NCBI GenBank assembly: GCA_001627335.1
Contig: LUPK01000030.1
Coordinates: 1 to 64,000 of the forward strand
Source of the DNA: Nocardioides sp. REDSEA-S33_B3
GTDB taxonomy: Bacteria > Actinomycetota > Actinomycetes > Propionibacteriales > Nocardioidaceae
Length of the DNA: 64,000 bases
Reading direction: 5' to 3'
The notes below the pieces were generated by a model that was given only the letters and a program-made list of their open reading frames with translations, was not told the DNA's origin and ran no database searches. Positions 23,958-32,412 of the stretch are shown here, one piece after another. The translations under genes were made by a program, and so were the position numbers. Position 1 is the first letter of the stretch. Each line of letters opens with the position of its first letter.

Positions 23958-25028
23958 GTGAGCCTGTCCAACACCCCCACCGCCCACGCCGTCTCGCCGG
24001 ACTCCGGGGAGCACTGGACCGCGGAGGGTGCGTGGCCGGTGGCGCCGGGGCTGTGGCGCATCCCGCTGCCGCTGCCGATGGACGGGCTCAAGGCGGTCAA
24101 CGTCTACGTCCTGGAGACAGACGCGGGGCTGACCCTGGTGGACGGTGGCTGGGCGATCCCGGTGGCGCGCGAGCTGCTCGAGAAGTGCCTCGGCCAGATC
24201 GGTGCGGGCTTCGCCGACATCCGCCGGTTCCTGGTCACCCACGTGCACCGCGACCACTACACGATGGCCACGGTGCTCGGCCACGAGGTCGGCGCCGAGG
24301 TGGCGCTGGGCCGCGGGGAGGAGCCGGCGCTCGACCTGCTCAACAACGTCGAGCAGATCACCGAGAGCCCGTTCTTGGCGGTGCTGCGCTCCTCGGGGGC
24401 GCTGGACGTCGCGGAGGAGTGGGCGGCGGGTCACGGTGACGACGAGGTGCCGCCCAAGGAGGACTGGCAGTACCCCACCCGCTGGATGGACGGCGACCAC
24501 ACCATCACCGTCGGTCACCGCTCGATCGAGGCCGTGCACACGCCCGGCCACACCCCGGGTCACTTCGTCTTCGCCGACCGCGCCGAGGGCGTGCTCTTCG
24601 CCGGCGACCACGTGCTGCCGACGATCACGCCGTCGATCGGTTTCACCGTGCCACCGACCGACCAGCCGCTCGGCGACTTCCTCTCCTCGCTGGCCCGGGT
24701 GCGCTCGCTGCCCGACCTGCGCATCCTGCCCGCCCACGGCCCGGTCGCGCCCTCGACCCACGACCGCGTGGACGAGCTGACCGCCCACCACGAGAAGCGT
24801 CTCGCCCAGAGCCTCGCCGCGCTCTCCGGCGGCCCGGTCACCGCCCACGACGTCGCCGGCACGCTCGGCTGGACCCGCCACGAGCACGCCTACGAGACCC
24901 TCGACGTCTTCAGCCGCGGCATGGCCGCGATGGAGACCAAGGCGCACCTCGACCTGCTCGTCGCCCGGGGTCAGGCCACCGCCGCCCCCGCCCAGGACGG
25001 GGTGCGCTACCGCGCGGTCGGGGCCTGA
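23958..25028 (+). CDS. Metallo-beta-lactamase fold hydrolase
   Basis: A 356-residue protein with the zinc motif THVHRDHYTMATVLG (HxHxDH), HTPGHTPGHFVF (third histidine), LFAGDHVLP (bridging Asp) and ILPAHGP (last histidine). The C-terminal third is helical, like glyoxalase II or LACTB2-type enzymes. It hydrolyses an ester, thioester or lactone in the cytosol; substrate unknown. GTG 23958 is 7 nt after a -10-like TAGGGT. It may belong with the preceding oxidoreductases, but has its own promoter. The 3' end overlaps the convergent membrane protein gene by 22 bp. Confidence 0.88.
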   Translation: MSLSNTPTAHAVSPDSGEHWTAEGAWPVAPGLWRIPLPLPMDGLKAVNVYVLETDAGLTLVDGGWAIPVARELLEKCLGQIGAGFADIRRFLVTHVHRDHYTMATVLGHEVGAEVALGRGEEPALDLLNNVEQITESPFLAVLRSSGALDVAEEWAAGHGDDEVPPKEDWQYPTRWMDGDHTITVGHRSIEAVHTPGHTPGHFVFADRAEGVLFAGDHVLPTITPSIGFTVPPTDQPLGDFLSSLARVRSLPDLRILPAHGPVAPSTHDRVDELTAHHEKRLAQSLAALSGGPVTAHDVAGTLGWTRHEHAYETLDVFSRGMAAMETKAHLDLLVARGQATAAPAQDGVRYRAVGA

Positions 25029-25708
25029 GCCTGCGGCGGACCTTCCAGCCGCCGGAAGCCGAGCCCCAGCAGCACCTGCGCCAGCGTGTACGTCGCCATC
25101 ACGACCCGCTCCATCCACCGGGTGCTCGCGTCGGGACGCCCCGCCAGCACGAGGTCACGGGTGCCGAGCACGGTGTCGGAGGCCAGGAAGACCGCCCCTC
25201 CGGCCGCGAGCAGCCGCCGGGTCGTGGGGTCCGCGTCGACGGCCTGGGTCACGGCGGCCATCGACGCCACCGTCAGCGTGTACGCCGTCACCGGCACGCC
25301 CAGTCGCGGGTCGACCCGGTGCGCGGCGAGCCCCATGAGCGGAGCGGAGGCGAGGGTGGATCCGGCCATCAGCCGCACCCGCCGGCTGGCGCGGAGCCGG
25401 TCGCGGGACACGTGCGGGGCCAGCGCGGCGACGTACCCGCCGTGGGCGACGGCGAAGGAGGCCACGCCGGCCCGGAAGGCGCGCGGCCCGTCGACCATCA
25501 GCGCGACGTCACCGGCCCACGACCCGGCCAGCCCGACCGCGACCGCGGGCGAGCGGGGCGGCACGGCGGCGGCCAGCACCGGCATCAGCGCCGTCTTCGT
25601 GACCGCGCGCGCCAGACGCACGCGTGGTGTCGGCTGCCGCCCGGCGAGCCAGGCGTCGGCCACCGCCAGGACCGCGTAGCCCCCCAGCAGGGCCCTAGGG
25701 CTGCGCAC
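25007..25708 (-). CDS. Lysoplasmalogenase-like membrane protein, YhhN/TMEM86 family
   Basis: A 233-residue integral membrane protein with about eight helices and the family pattern AVGLAGSWAGDVALM, SFAVAHGGYVAAL and VFLASDTVLGTRDL. YhhN/TMEM86 proteins cleave the vinyl-ether bond of lysoplasmalogen. GTG 25708 overlaps the upstream acetyltransferase gene by 14 bp, so translation is probably coupled in the esterase-GNAT-YhhN operon. Confidence 0.82.
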   Translation of the reverse strand: MRSPRALLGGYAVLAVADAWLAGRQPTPRVRLARAVTKTALMPVLAAAVPPRSPAVAVGLAGSWAGDVALMVDGPRAFRAGVASFAVAHGGYVAALAPHVSRDRLRASRRVRLMAGSTLASAPLMGLAAHRVDPRLGVPVTAYTLTVASMAAVTQAVDADPTTRRLLAAGGAVFLASDTVLGTRDLVLAGRPDASTRWMERVVMATYTLAQVLLGLGFRRLEGPPQAQAPTAR

Positions 25709-26144
25709 CGACCGGCCTGATCATGGGCAGGTGCGGGATCGACCCGTCGAGGAACTCCGGTCCGCAGACCTCGAAGCCGAACGTGGCGTACCAGTCGGTG
25801 AGGGGGGTCTGCGCGGCGAGGACCACCGGACGACCCTCGCAGACCTCCAGGCACGCCGTCATCAGTGGTCCGGACAGGCCACGGCCCCGCGCACGCGGCG
25901 CGAGCGCGACGCGGCCGATGCGCCACTCCTCGCCGTCGTCGAGCACCCGGGCGACACCGACGACCTCGTCGGCGTCGTCACGGACCACGACGTGCACGGT
26001 GCCCGGCTCGGTGTCGCGGCCGTCGAGGTCGTCGTAGGGGTCGCCCTGCTCGACCACGAAGACCTGCTGGCGCAGCCGGAAGACGTCGTGGGCCGTGGTC
26101 GCGTCCATCTCCGCCCAGCGGTGGACGTGGGTGGAGCAGTGCAT
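25695..26144 (-). CDS. GNAT acetyltransferase, ElaA-like
   Basis: A 149-residue GNAT protein. The N-terminal DVFRLRQQVFVVEQGDPYDDLDG is the hallmark of the ElaA subgroup (quoted in part), and the acetyl-CoA loop is RVALAPRARGRGLSGPLM. It should acetylate a small amine or a protein N-terminus. Its ATG shares a base with the esterase stop (TGATG), indicating translational coupling. Confidence 0.85.
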   Translation of the reverse strand: MHCSTHVHRWAEMDATTAHDVFRLRQQVFVVEQGDPYDDLDGRDTEPGTVHVVVRDDADEVVGVARVLDDGEEWRIGRVALAPRARGRGLSGPLMTACLEVCEGRPVVLAAQTPLTDWYATFGFEVCGPEFLDGSIPHLPMIRPVGAQP

Positions 26145-27064
26145 CAGCCCAGGAACTCCCGCGTCGCCCGCCAGGCGCGCCGCGCCTCGGGGATGAACGA
26201 GACCAGCGGGTAGACGTGGATGAGGTCCGGCTCCTCGACGTAGCTGAGGTCCCACCCGGCCTCCTCGGCACGCCGCGCGAGGAGCCGGCACCCGGGCACG
26301 AGCAGGTCGCGGGTCCCGCAGAACATCAGCGCCTGCGGCAGCCCCGACAGGTCGGCGAGGCCCGGCGAGACCTCAGGACGCCCGAGGTCCTCGGCCGACC
26401 CCGCCCACCAGGTCGCGTAGGCGTGCAGCTTGGTGATCCGCAGCCACGGGTCGCGCCGGGCGAACCACGCGGTCGCCGGCGTCGAGGTCGTGAGGTCCAC
26501 CCACGGCGAGTGCAGCAGCAGGTGGGTCGGCTGCGCACCTCTGCGGTCGCGCAGCGACTGCGCCACCGCGAGCGCCAGCCCGCCGCCGGCGGAGTCTCCC
26601 GCCACCACGGTCGGGCCCTGCGACGTCAGCGCCGCCGCCAGGTCGACCAGCGCGTCGTGGGAGTCGGCCCACGTGTGCTCGGGGGCGAGGGGGTAGTCCG
26701 GCAGCAGGACCCGGGCCTGCAGCTGGTCGGCCAGCCTGGCGGCGTACCGCACGTGGAAGGGGTCCAGGGGCGCGGTGTAGCCGCCGCCGTGCAGGTAGAG
26801 GACCGTACGCCGAGGGGTGCTGCCCCGCCTCGTGATCGTGTGCACGGGGAACCCGGTGCCGCCGGCCGTGTCCTCGCCGATGGTCCGGGTCTCGACCGCG
26901 AAGCGCTTGTCGAACCGGACGACCGCGTTCGTCGGCAGTGCCCGGTCCAGGGAGCGGTGCCACCGCTCGATGCGCGCCCGCTCCTTCTCCTCGGAGTCGA
27001 TCTCGAGCGAGCCGCGCATCTTCGGGATGCCGACGGCGATCAGGTCGTGTCTCAGGCTGGCCAC
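26144..27064 (-). CDS. Alpha/beta hydrolase, hormone-sensitive-lipase type esterase
   Basis: A 306-residue carboxylesterase: oxyanion-hole motif LYLHGGGY, nucleophile elbow GDSAGGG, catalytic Asp region CGTRDLLVPG, and His in DLIHVYPLV. HSL-family enzymes cleave short-chain acyl esters. There is no signal peptide, so it is cytosolic. GTG 27064 is the chosen start; ATG 27019 is possible. It is divergent from the thiamine riboswitch and leads an operon with the GNAT and YhhN-like genes. Confidence 0.85.
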   Translation of the reverse strand: MASLRHDLIAVGIPKMRGSLEIDSEEKERARIERWHRSLDRALPTNAVVRFDKRFAVETRTIGEDTAGGTGFPVHTITRRGSTPRRTVLYLHGGGYTAPLDPFHVRYAARLADQLQARVLLPDYPLAPEHTWADSHDALVDLAAALTSQGPTVVAGDSAGGGLALAVAQSLRDRRGAQPTHLLLHSPWVDLTTSTPATAWFARRDPWLRITKLHAYATWWAGSAEDLGRPEVSPGLADLSGLPQALMFCGTRDLLVPGCRLLARRAEEAGWDLSYVEEPDLIHVYPLVSFIPEARRAWRATREFLG

Positions 27065-27151
27065 GACCCCATCCCACCACTGCCGTGGGCACCCGCGGGG
27101 TGGGTCTCGGCAGGTCGCCGCACCGCGGGCGGTAGCGTGGGCCCCGACAAG

Positions 27152-27263
27152 ACAGGGGAGCACGGGCGGCCGATGGCCGGGCGGGCTGAGAGTGCGGGTC
27201 CAGCGATGGACGAGAGCCGCAGACCCTCACGAACCTGCTCCGGTTAGCACCGGCGAAGGGAGT
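27152..27263 (+). ncRNA. Thiamine pyrophosphate (THI-box) riboswitch
   Basis: All conserved THI-box blocks are present in order: GGGGAGC, GGGCTGAGAGTG, CAGACCCTCACGAACCTG, CCGGTTAGCACCGGCGAAGGGA. The last block (GAAGGGAG) also supplies the ribosome binding site of the downstream GTG start at 27270. TPP binding should therefore hide the site and stop translation of the thiamine transporter. Confidence 0.97.
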
Positions 27264-27269
27264 CGTCCC

Positions 27270-28358
27270 GTGCGACGTACTGCATCCATGACCGTCTCCG
27301 GCGTGCTCGGCGCTCTGCTGCTCACCTCGTGCTCGCTCATCGGCACCGGTGACGACGACAGCGCCGCCGACCCGTCGACCGGCACCAGCGGGGGCGCCGA
27401 GGCCGGCGGCCCGGTCGTGCTGGTGACCCACGACAGCTTCAGCCTCCCCAAGAAGCTGATCAAGCAGTTCGAGGCCGACACCGGCTACGAGCTCGAGCTG
27501 CGCTCCAACGGCGACGCCGGCAGCATGACCAGCCAGCTGGTCCTCAACGTCGACAACCCGCTGGGCGACGTGGCCTTCGGCGTCGACAACACCTTCGCCG
27601 GCCGTGCGCTGGAGGCGGGCGTCTTCGCGCCGTACCGCGGCGAGTGGCCCGCCGGTGTCGAGGACTTCGCGCTGCCCGGCGACGATGAGGGCGTGCTGAC
27701 CCCGGTCGACAACGGCGACGTGTGCGTCAACGTCGACACGGCGTGGTTCGACGCGGAGGGCCTCGAGCCGCCGCAGACCCTCGAGGACCTCACCGACCCC
27801 GCCTACGAGGACCTCTTCGTCACCTCGGGTGCGACGACCAGCTCGCCGGGCTTCGCGTTCCTGCTGGCCACGATCGCGGCGTACGGCGAGGACTGGCCGA
27901 CCTACTGGGAGGACCTGCTCGACAACGGCGCGAAGGTCGTCCCCGGCTGGGAGGACGCCTATTTCGTCGACTTCACCGCCGGCGGCGGGGGTGCTCGCCC
28001 GATCGTGCTGTCCTACGACTCCTCGCCGGCCTTCACCACCACCGACGACGGCTCGGAGACCACGACGGCGGCGCTCCTGGAGACCTGCTTCGAGCAGGTG
28101 GAGTACGTCGGTGTGCTGGCCGGCGCGGAGAACCCGGCCGGCGCGCAGGCGGTCGTGGACTGGATGCTGACCCCCGAGGTGCAGGCGGCGCTCCCGGACT
28201 CGATGTACGTCTTCCCGGTGGTCGACGGCGTGGAGCTGCCCGAGGCGTGGGCGGAGTTCGCTCCGCGGCCCGAGGAGCCGCTCGCGGTCGACGCCGCGGA
28301 GATCGACGAGAACCGCGACGCCTGGCTGACCGAGTGGCAGGACCTGGTCTCGCGCTGA
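27270..28358 (+). CDS. thiB: Thiamine ABC transporter substrate-binding lipoprotein
   Basis: A 362-residue lipoprotein (lipobox LLLTSC, then a Ser/Thr/Gly-rich spacer) with a ThiB/TbpA-type binding domain: VVLVTHDSFSLPKKLIKQFE, VDNPLGDVAFGVDNTFA, and VSFDYSS-like IVLSYDSSPAF. It captures thiamine or its phosphate esters outside the membrane. The GTG at 27270 uses the ribosome binding site inside the TPP riboswitch. First gene of the thiBPQ set. Confidence 0.93.
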   Translation: MRRTASMTVSGVLGALLLTSCSLIGTGDDDSAADPSTGTSGGAEAGGPVVLVTHDSFSLPKKLIKQFEADTGYELELRSNGDAGSMTSQLVLNVDNPLGDVAFGVDNTFAGRALEAGVFAPYRGEWPAGVEDFALPGDDEGVLTPVDNGDVCVNVDTAWFDAEGLEPPQTLEDLTDPAYEDLFVTSGATTSSPGFAFLLATIAAYGEDWPTYWEDLLDNGAKVVPGWEDAYFVDFTAGGGGARPIVLSYDSSPAFTTTDDGSETTTAALLETCFEQVEYVGVLAGAENPAGAQAVVDWMLTPEVQAALPDSMYVFPVVDGVELPEAWAEFAPRPEEPLAVDAAEIDENRDAWLTEWQDLVSR

Positions 28359-28389
28359 GCGCGGCACCGGTGACCGCATCGGCTCCGGC

Positions 28390-30063
28390 ATGACGTCGTA
28401 CGGCGGCTCGGGCGCCCGCCGGCTCGCGGGGCTGGCGGCGCTGGCCGTCGTGCCGACGGCGGTCCTCGGGGTCTTCTTCGTCCTGCCGGTCACCGGGATG
28501 GTCTCGCGCGGCTTCGTCACCGACGGCGCGCTGGACCTCGGCGGCGTGCTCGAGGTCCTGGGCCGGCCGCGCACGCGGCGGGTGCTCTGGTTCACGGTGT
28601 GGTCCTCGGCGGTCGCGACGACGATCGCGGTGCTGCTCGGGCTGCCGGCGGCGTACGCCACGCACCGGCTGCGCTGGCCGGGCCGCCGGGTGGTGCGGGC
28701 GTGCCTGCTGGTGCCGTTCGTGCTGCCCACGGTGGTCGTGGGCGTCGCCTTCCGCCAGCTGCTGGGGGAGGCCGGTCCGCTGGGTTTCCTGGGGCTGGAC
28801 GGCACCGCGCGGGCGATCATCGCCGGGCTGGTCTTCTTCAACGTGGCGGTGGTCGTCCGCGGGGTCGGCGCCGCCTGGGAGTCCCTCGACGCGCGGCCCG
28901 GCGAGGCGGCCGCGGCGCTGGGTGCGTCCCCGGCCCAGGTCTTCCGCACCGTCACCTGGCCCCAGCTGCGACCCGCGGTGGTGTCCTCGGCCAGCGTGGT
29001 CTTCCTCTTCTGCGCCACCGCTTTCGGCGTGGTGCTCACGCTGGGCGGACTGCGCTACGCCTCGGTGGAGACCGAGATCTACCTGCTCACCGTGCAGCGG
29101 CTGGACCTGCAGGCCGCGGCCGCCCTCTCGGTCGTGCAGCTGCTCGCGGTGACGGCGCTGCTGCTGCTCGCCGCCCGGCTGCGCGCGGTCCCGGACGCGA
29201 CGGTCACTCGGCGCGCGCCCACGCCACGTCGTCCGCGCCGGGCGGACACGGTGCCGCTGGTGCTGACCGTGCTCGTGCTGGCGTTCGTCGCGCTGCCGGT
29301 GCTGGCCCTGGTGACCGGGTCGCTGCGCCCCGACGACTCCTGGTCGCTGGAGGCCTACCGTGCGCTCTCGGGCCGCGGCTCGGCGCCCGGTCAGGGGGGC
29401 ACGGCGCTGCTGGTGCCCGTCACCGAGGCACTGGTGACCTCGCTGCGCACGGCCGTCGACGCCACCTGGATGGCGCTGCTGCTCGGCGGGCTGCTCGCGC
29501 TGCTGCTGACCCGGCGCTCCCGCTCGCGTACCGAGCGGCGCGTGCGGTCGGTGCTCGACGGGCTGTTCATGCTCCCGCTGGGGGTCTCCGCGGTGACGCT
29601 CGGCTTCGGGTTCCTCATCACGCTCGACGAGCCTCCGCTGGACCTGCGGGACTCCCCGCTGCTCATCCCGCTGGCGCAGGCGCTGGTGGCGCTGCCGCTG
29701 GTGGTCCGGACGCTGGTGCCGGTGCTGTCCGGGGTGGACGACCGGCTACGCCAGGCCGCGGCCTCGCTCGGCGCCGGCCCGGTGCGCGCGCTGGTCACCG
29801 TGGACCTGCCGGTCGTCTGGAAGCCGCTGCTCGCCGCCGGCGGCTTCGCCTTCGCAGTGTCGCTGGGGGAGTTCGGCGCGACCTCGTTCCTCGCACGCCC
29901 CGACGACCCCACGCTGCCGGTCGTGATCTTCCGGCTGATCGGGCGCCCCGGCCCGCTCAACGACGAGATGGCGATGGCCGCCTCGGTGGTGCTGGCCGGC
30001 ACCACCGCGCTGGTGATGCTGCTCGTCGAGCGGCTGCGGGTCCCCTCGGTGGGGGCGCTGTGA
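28390..30063 (+). CDS. thiP: Thiamine ABC transporter permease, two fused permease domains
   Basis: A 557-residue membrane protein with about 12 helices and two EAA loops: AAAALGASPAQVFRTVTWP near residue 180 and QAAASLGAGPVRALVTVDLP near 460. The second half ends GEFGATSFLARPDDPTLPV, the motif typical of ThiP. It forms the thiamine channel with ThiQ. The ATG lies 31 bp after thiB. The gene is separated from thiQ by a 134-bp repeat. Confidence 0.93.
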   Translation: MTSYGGSGARRLAGLAALAVVPTAVLGVFFVLPVTGMVSRGFVTDGALDLGGVLEVLGRPRTRRVLWFTVWSSAVATTIAVLLGLPAAYATHRLRWPGRRVVRACLLVPFVLPTVVVGVAFRQLLGEAGPLGFLGLDGTARAIIAGLVFFNVAVVVRGVGAAWESLDARPGEAAAALGASPAQVFRTVTWPQLRPAVVSSASVVFLFCATAFGVVLTLGGLRYASVETEIYLLTVQRLDLQAAAALSVVQLLAVTALLLLAARLRAVPDATVTRRAPTPRRPRRADTVPLVLTVLVLAFVALPVLALVTGSLRPDDSWSLEAYRALSGRGSAPGQGGTALLVPVTEALVTSLRTAVDATWMALLLGGLLALLLTRRSRSRTERRVRSVLDGLFMLPLGVSAVTLGFGFLITLDEPPLDLRDSPLLIPLAQALVALPLVVRTLVPVLSGVDDRLRQAAASLGAGPVRALVTVDLPVVWKPLLAAGGFAFAVSLGEFGATSFLARPDDPTLPVVIFRLIGRPGPLNDEMAMAASVVLAGTTALVMLLVERLRVPSVGAL

Positions 30064-30074
30064 GTGGCCGCGGC

Positions 30075-30208
30075 GGGGTCTCGAGGCTCGCTCCGCTCGC
30101 ACCTCGACCACCGGGGGTCGCTCGCCTCGCACCTCGACCACCGGGGGCAGCGCCGAGAGGGTCGCTGGTCGAGGTGCCAGGCGCCCCGACGCCCAGCCTC
30201 GAGACCCC
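30075..30208. repeat. 134-bp element with 14-bp perfect inverted ends between thiP and thiQ
   Basis: Left end GGGGTCTCGAGGCT (30075-30088) and right end AGCCTCGAGACCCC (30195-30208) are exact reverse complements. Inside, a 22-bp unit containing CACCTCGACCACCGGGGG occurs at 30096-30117 and 30126-30147. No coding capacity. The arrangement is MITE- or REP-like, and a related fragment (CTCGACCACCGGGG) closes the gene ending at 23095. Confidence 0.85.
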
Positions 30209-30226
30209 TCGACCCAGGAGGAGCCG

Positions 30227-31276
30227 ATGACGCTGACGATCCGCGACCTGCAGGTCGCCTACGACGACGTCCCCGCGGTGCGGGGGGTCTCGCTGACCGT
30301 CCCCGACGGCCAGGTGCTCGCGGTGCTCGGCCCCTCGGGCTGCGGCAAGTCCACGCTGCTGCGCGGCGTCGCCGGCCTCGAGCAGGCCAGCGGCGAGGTC
30401 GCGTGGGACGGGGAGGACGTGTCCCGGCTCCCCACGCACCGCCGCGGCTTCGCGCTGATGTTCCAGGACGGCCAGCTCTTCGACCACCTCACCGTCGCCC
30501 GCAACGTCGGCTACGCCCTCCGGCTGCGGCGCCGGGGCGGCGCCGGTCGTGGCGGTCGTGCGGACGAGCGCCGCCGGGTCGAGGAGCTGCTCGCGCTGGT
30601 GGGTCTCGAGGGGTACGCCGACCGGCTGCCCCGCACCCTGTCCGGCGGCGAGCGGCAGCGGGTGGCCCTGGCCCGCAGCCTGGCCCACGAGCCGCGGCTG
30701 CTGCTGCTCGACGAGCCGCTCTCGGCGCTCGACGCCGGGCTGCGGCGCCGGCTCGCGCTCGAGCTGCGCCAGATCCTGGCCGACTCCGGCAGCACCGCGG
30801 TGATGGTCACCCACGACCACGAGGAGGCCTTCACCGTGGCGGACCGGCTCGCGGTGATGCGCGACGGGCTGCTGGTGCAGGAGGGGCCCATCGACGAGGT
30901 CTGGCGGGCCCCGGTCGACGCGGAGACCGCACTGTTCCTCGGCTACGCCCGGGTCCTGCGCGGATCGGCGGCCACGGCCGTGCTGGAGGCTGCCGAGGCG
31001 ACCGACCGGGCGACCGACCCGGCGACCGATCGGGCAGCGGACGGCACGGCCGCCGTCGCCGTACGACGCTCGGCGCTGCGCGTGGAGGACACCGGCGCCC
31101 TGACGGGGCGGGTGCGGTCGCTCCGCTCGACGCCGGAGCAGCAGCGCCTCGAGGTCGAGGTGGCCGGCGTGGGCGTGGTCGACGCCGTGGCGTCGCTGGA
31201 CCGGCGTACCGCGCCGGGGGAGGACGTCGCCCTGGCCGTCGACGTGACCCGGCTCGCAGTGCTGCGCGAGCGATGA
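30227..31276 (+). CDS. thiQ: Thiamine ABC transporter ATP-binding protein
   Basis: A 349-residue ABC ATPase: GPSGCGKST, Q-loop LMFQDGQLF, signature LSGGERQRVALARSL, LLLLDEPLSALD, and VMVTHDHEEA. It is longer than proteobacterial ThiQ because of an added C-terminal domain (about 245-349) of TOBE-like character. The linker contains ATD/RATDP repeats coded by a 12-bp tandem repeat (30998-31033). The start has a strong AGGAGGAG site, so it can be translated independently of the riboswitch-coupled thiB. Confidence 0.92.
   Translation: MTLTIRDLQVAYDDVPAVRGVSLTVPDGQVLAVLGPSGCGKSTLLRGVAGLEQASGEVAWDGEDVSRLPTHRRGFALMFQDGQLFDHLTVARNVGYALRLRRRGGAGRGGRADERRRVEELLALVGLEGYADRLPRTLSGGERQRVALARSLAHEPRLLLLDEPLSALDAGLRRRLALELRQILADSGSTAVMVTHDHEEAFTVADRLAVMRDGLLVQEGPIDEVWRAPVDAETALFLGYARVLRGSAATAVLEAAEATDRATDPATDRAADGTAAVAVRRSALRVEDTGALTGRVRSLRSTPEQQRLEVEVAGVGVVDAVASLDRRTAPGEDVALAVDVTRLAVLRER
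30998..31033 (+). repeat. Three 12-bp tandem units in the thiQ linker
   Basis: GCGACCGACCGG, GCGACCGACCCG and GCGACCGATCGG follow one another without gap, coding a repeated ATDR/ATDP linker. In-frame and probably variable in number. Confidence 0.8.
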
Positions 31277-31320
31277 GCGCTCGCCGAGCGAGGTGAGGAC
31301 GCACCCCTAGACTGACCGGC

Positions 31321-32361
31321 GTGTACCGCCGTGCCTACTCCGCCCTCGTCGCGACCTCGCTGGCGATCGGCCTGTGGGCGATCATCACCGCGCAGGTCCT
31401 CGACAAGCGGCTGATCGACCCCGAGGGCAGCTTCCTCGGGCCGTCGTGGCTGCGCCTGCCCATCCTCTGCCTCGGCGCGCTCGCCCTCGACCTGGTGCCC
31501 CGTGCGCTGTGGGGCTCCGGCGGCCGGCCGCGCCAGGCGATCGAGATCGCGCGCGAGCGGCTGCGCAGCCACTGGACGCGCGAGCGGGTCCTGCTGGTGA
31601 TGCTGGGCATCGTCGGCTTCTACGTGATCTACGTCTGCTACCGGAACCTCAAGTCGTTCCTGCCGCTGGTCAGCGACCGGATGTACGACCGCGAGCTGCA
31701 CCTGCTGGACCGGGCGCTGTTCTTCGGCAACGAGCCCGGCCCGGTGCTGCACGACCTGCTCGGCACGACCGTCGTGGCGCACTTCCTCTCGGCGTTCTAC
31801 CTGCTGTTCATCCCGATGGTCGCGATCCTGGTGACCGTCTGGCTGGTGTGGGCGCGCAACATCTCCCACGGCTGGTGGTTCGTCACCGCGCAGGGCTTCG
31901 CGTGGACCCTCGGCACGCTGTCCTACTACGCGCTGCCGACGCTCGGGCCGGGCCTGGAGTACTACTGGCTCTACGACGAGCTGGCGCACACCGGCACCAC
32001 CGACCTGATGAACGCGCTGGTCAACGCCCGGCAGAACTTCCGCTTCGGCGACGGTCAGGCCCAGACGGTCGCCGGGTTCGCCAGCCTGCACACCGGTATC
32101 TCGCTGCTGTGGGCGCTGATGGTGCAGTTCACCGTGCAGAACCGGCTGCTCAGGGTCCTGTTCTGGGTCAACTTCGGGCTGACCGTCGTGGCGACGCTCT
32201 ACTTCGGCTGGCACTACATCGCCGACGACATCGCCGGCATCACCATCGCCTTCGTCTCCTTCTACGCCGCCGGGCTGGCGACGGGCCAGAAGTTCGACCA
32301 CGGCGGGCTCGCGTCGCACCCGACCACCACCACCTCGAAGGTGCCGGTCTCCCGGGACTGA
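31321..32361 (+). CDS. PAP2-family membrane phosphatase or inositolphosphotransferase (AUR1-like)
   Basis: A 346-residue membrane protein with six or more helices. The PAP2 catalytic motifs are FASLHTGISLLWAL and YFGWHYIADDIAG, and YVCYRNLKSFLP occurs near residue 105. It belongs to the PAP2_3/AUR1-like group, which handles lipid phosphates or transfers phosphoinositol to lipids. GTG 31321 follows a -10-like TAGACT by 7 nt, so it probably has its own leaderless transcript despite lying 44 bp after thiQ. Confidence 0.85.
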   Translation: MYRRAYSALVATSLAIGLWAIITAQVLDKRLIDPEGSFLGPSWLRLPILCLGALALDLVPRALWGSGGRPRQAIEIARERLRSHWTRERVLLVMLGIVGFYVIYVCYRNLKSFLPLVSDRMYDRELHLLDRALFFGNEPGPVLHDLLGTTVVAHFLSAFYLLFIPMVAILVTVWLVWARNISHGWWFVTAQGFAWTLGTLSYYALPTLGPGLEYYWLYDELAHTGTTDLMNALVNARQNFRFGDGQAQTVAGFASLHTGISLLWALMVQFTVQNRLLRVLFWVNFGLTVVATLYFGWHYIADDIAGITIAFVSFYAAGLATGQKFDHGGLASHPTTTTSKVPVSRD

Positions 32362-32412
32362 CCGCCCGCGAGGGGGGTGAACCACCGGCTCGGGGGGACT
32401 AGGTTCGAGGTC

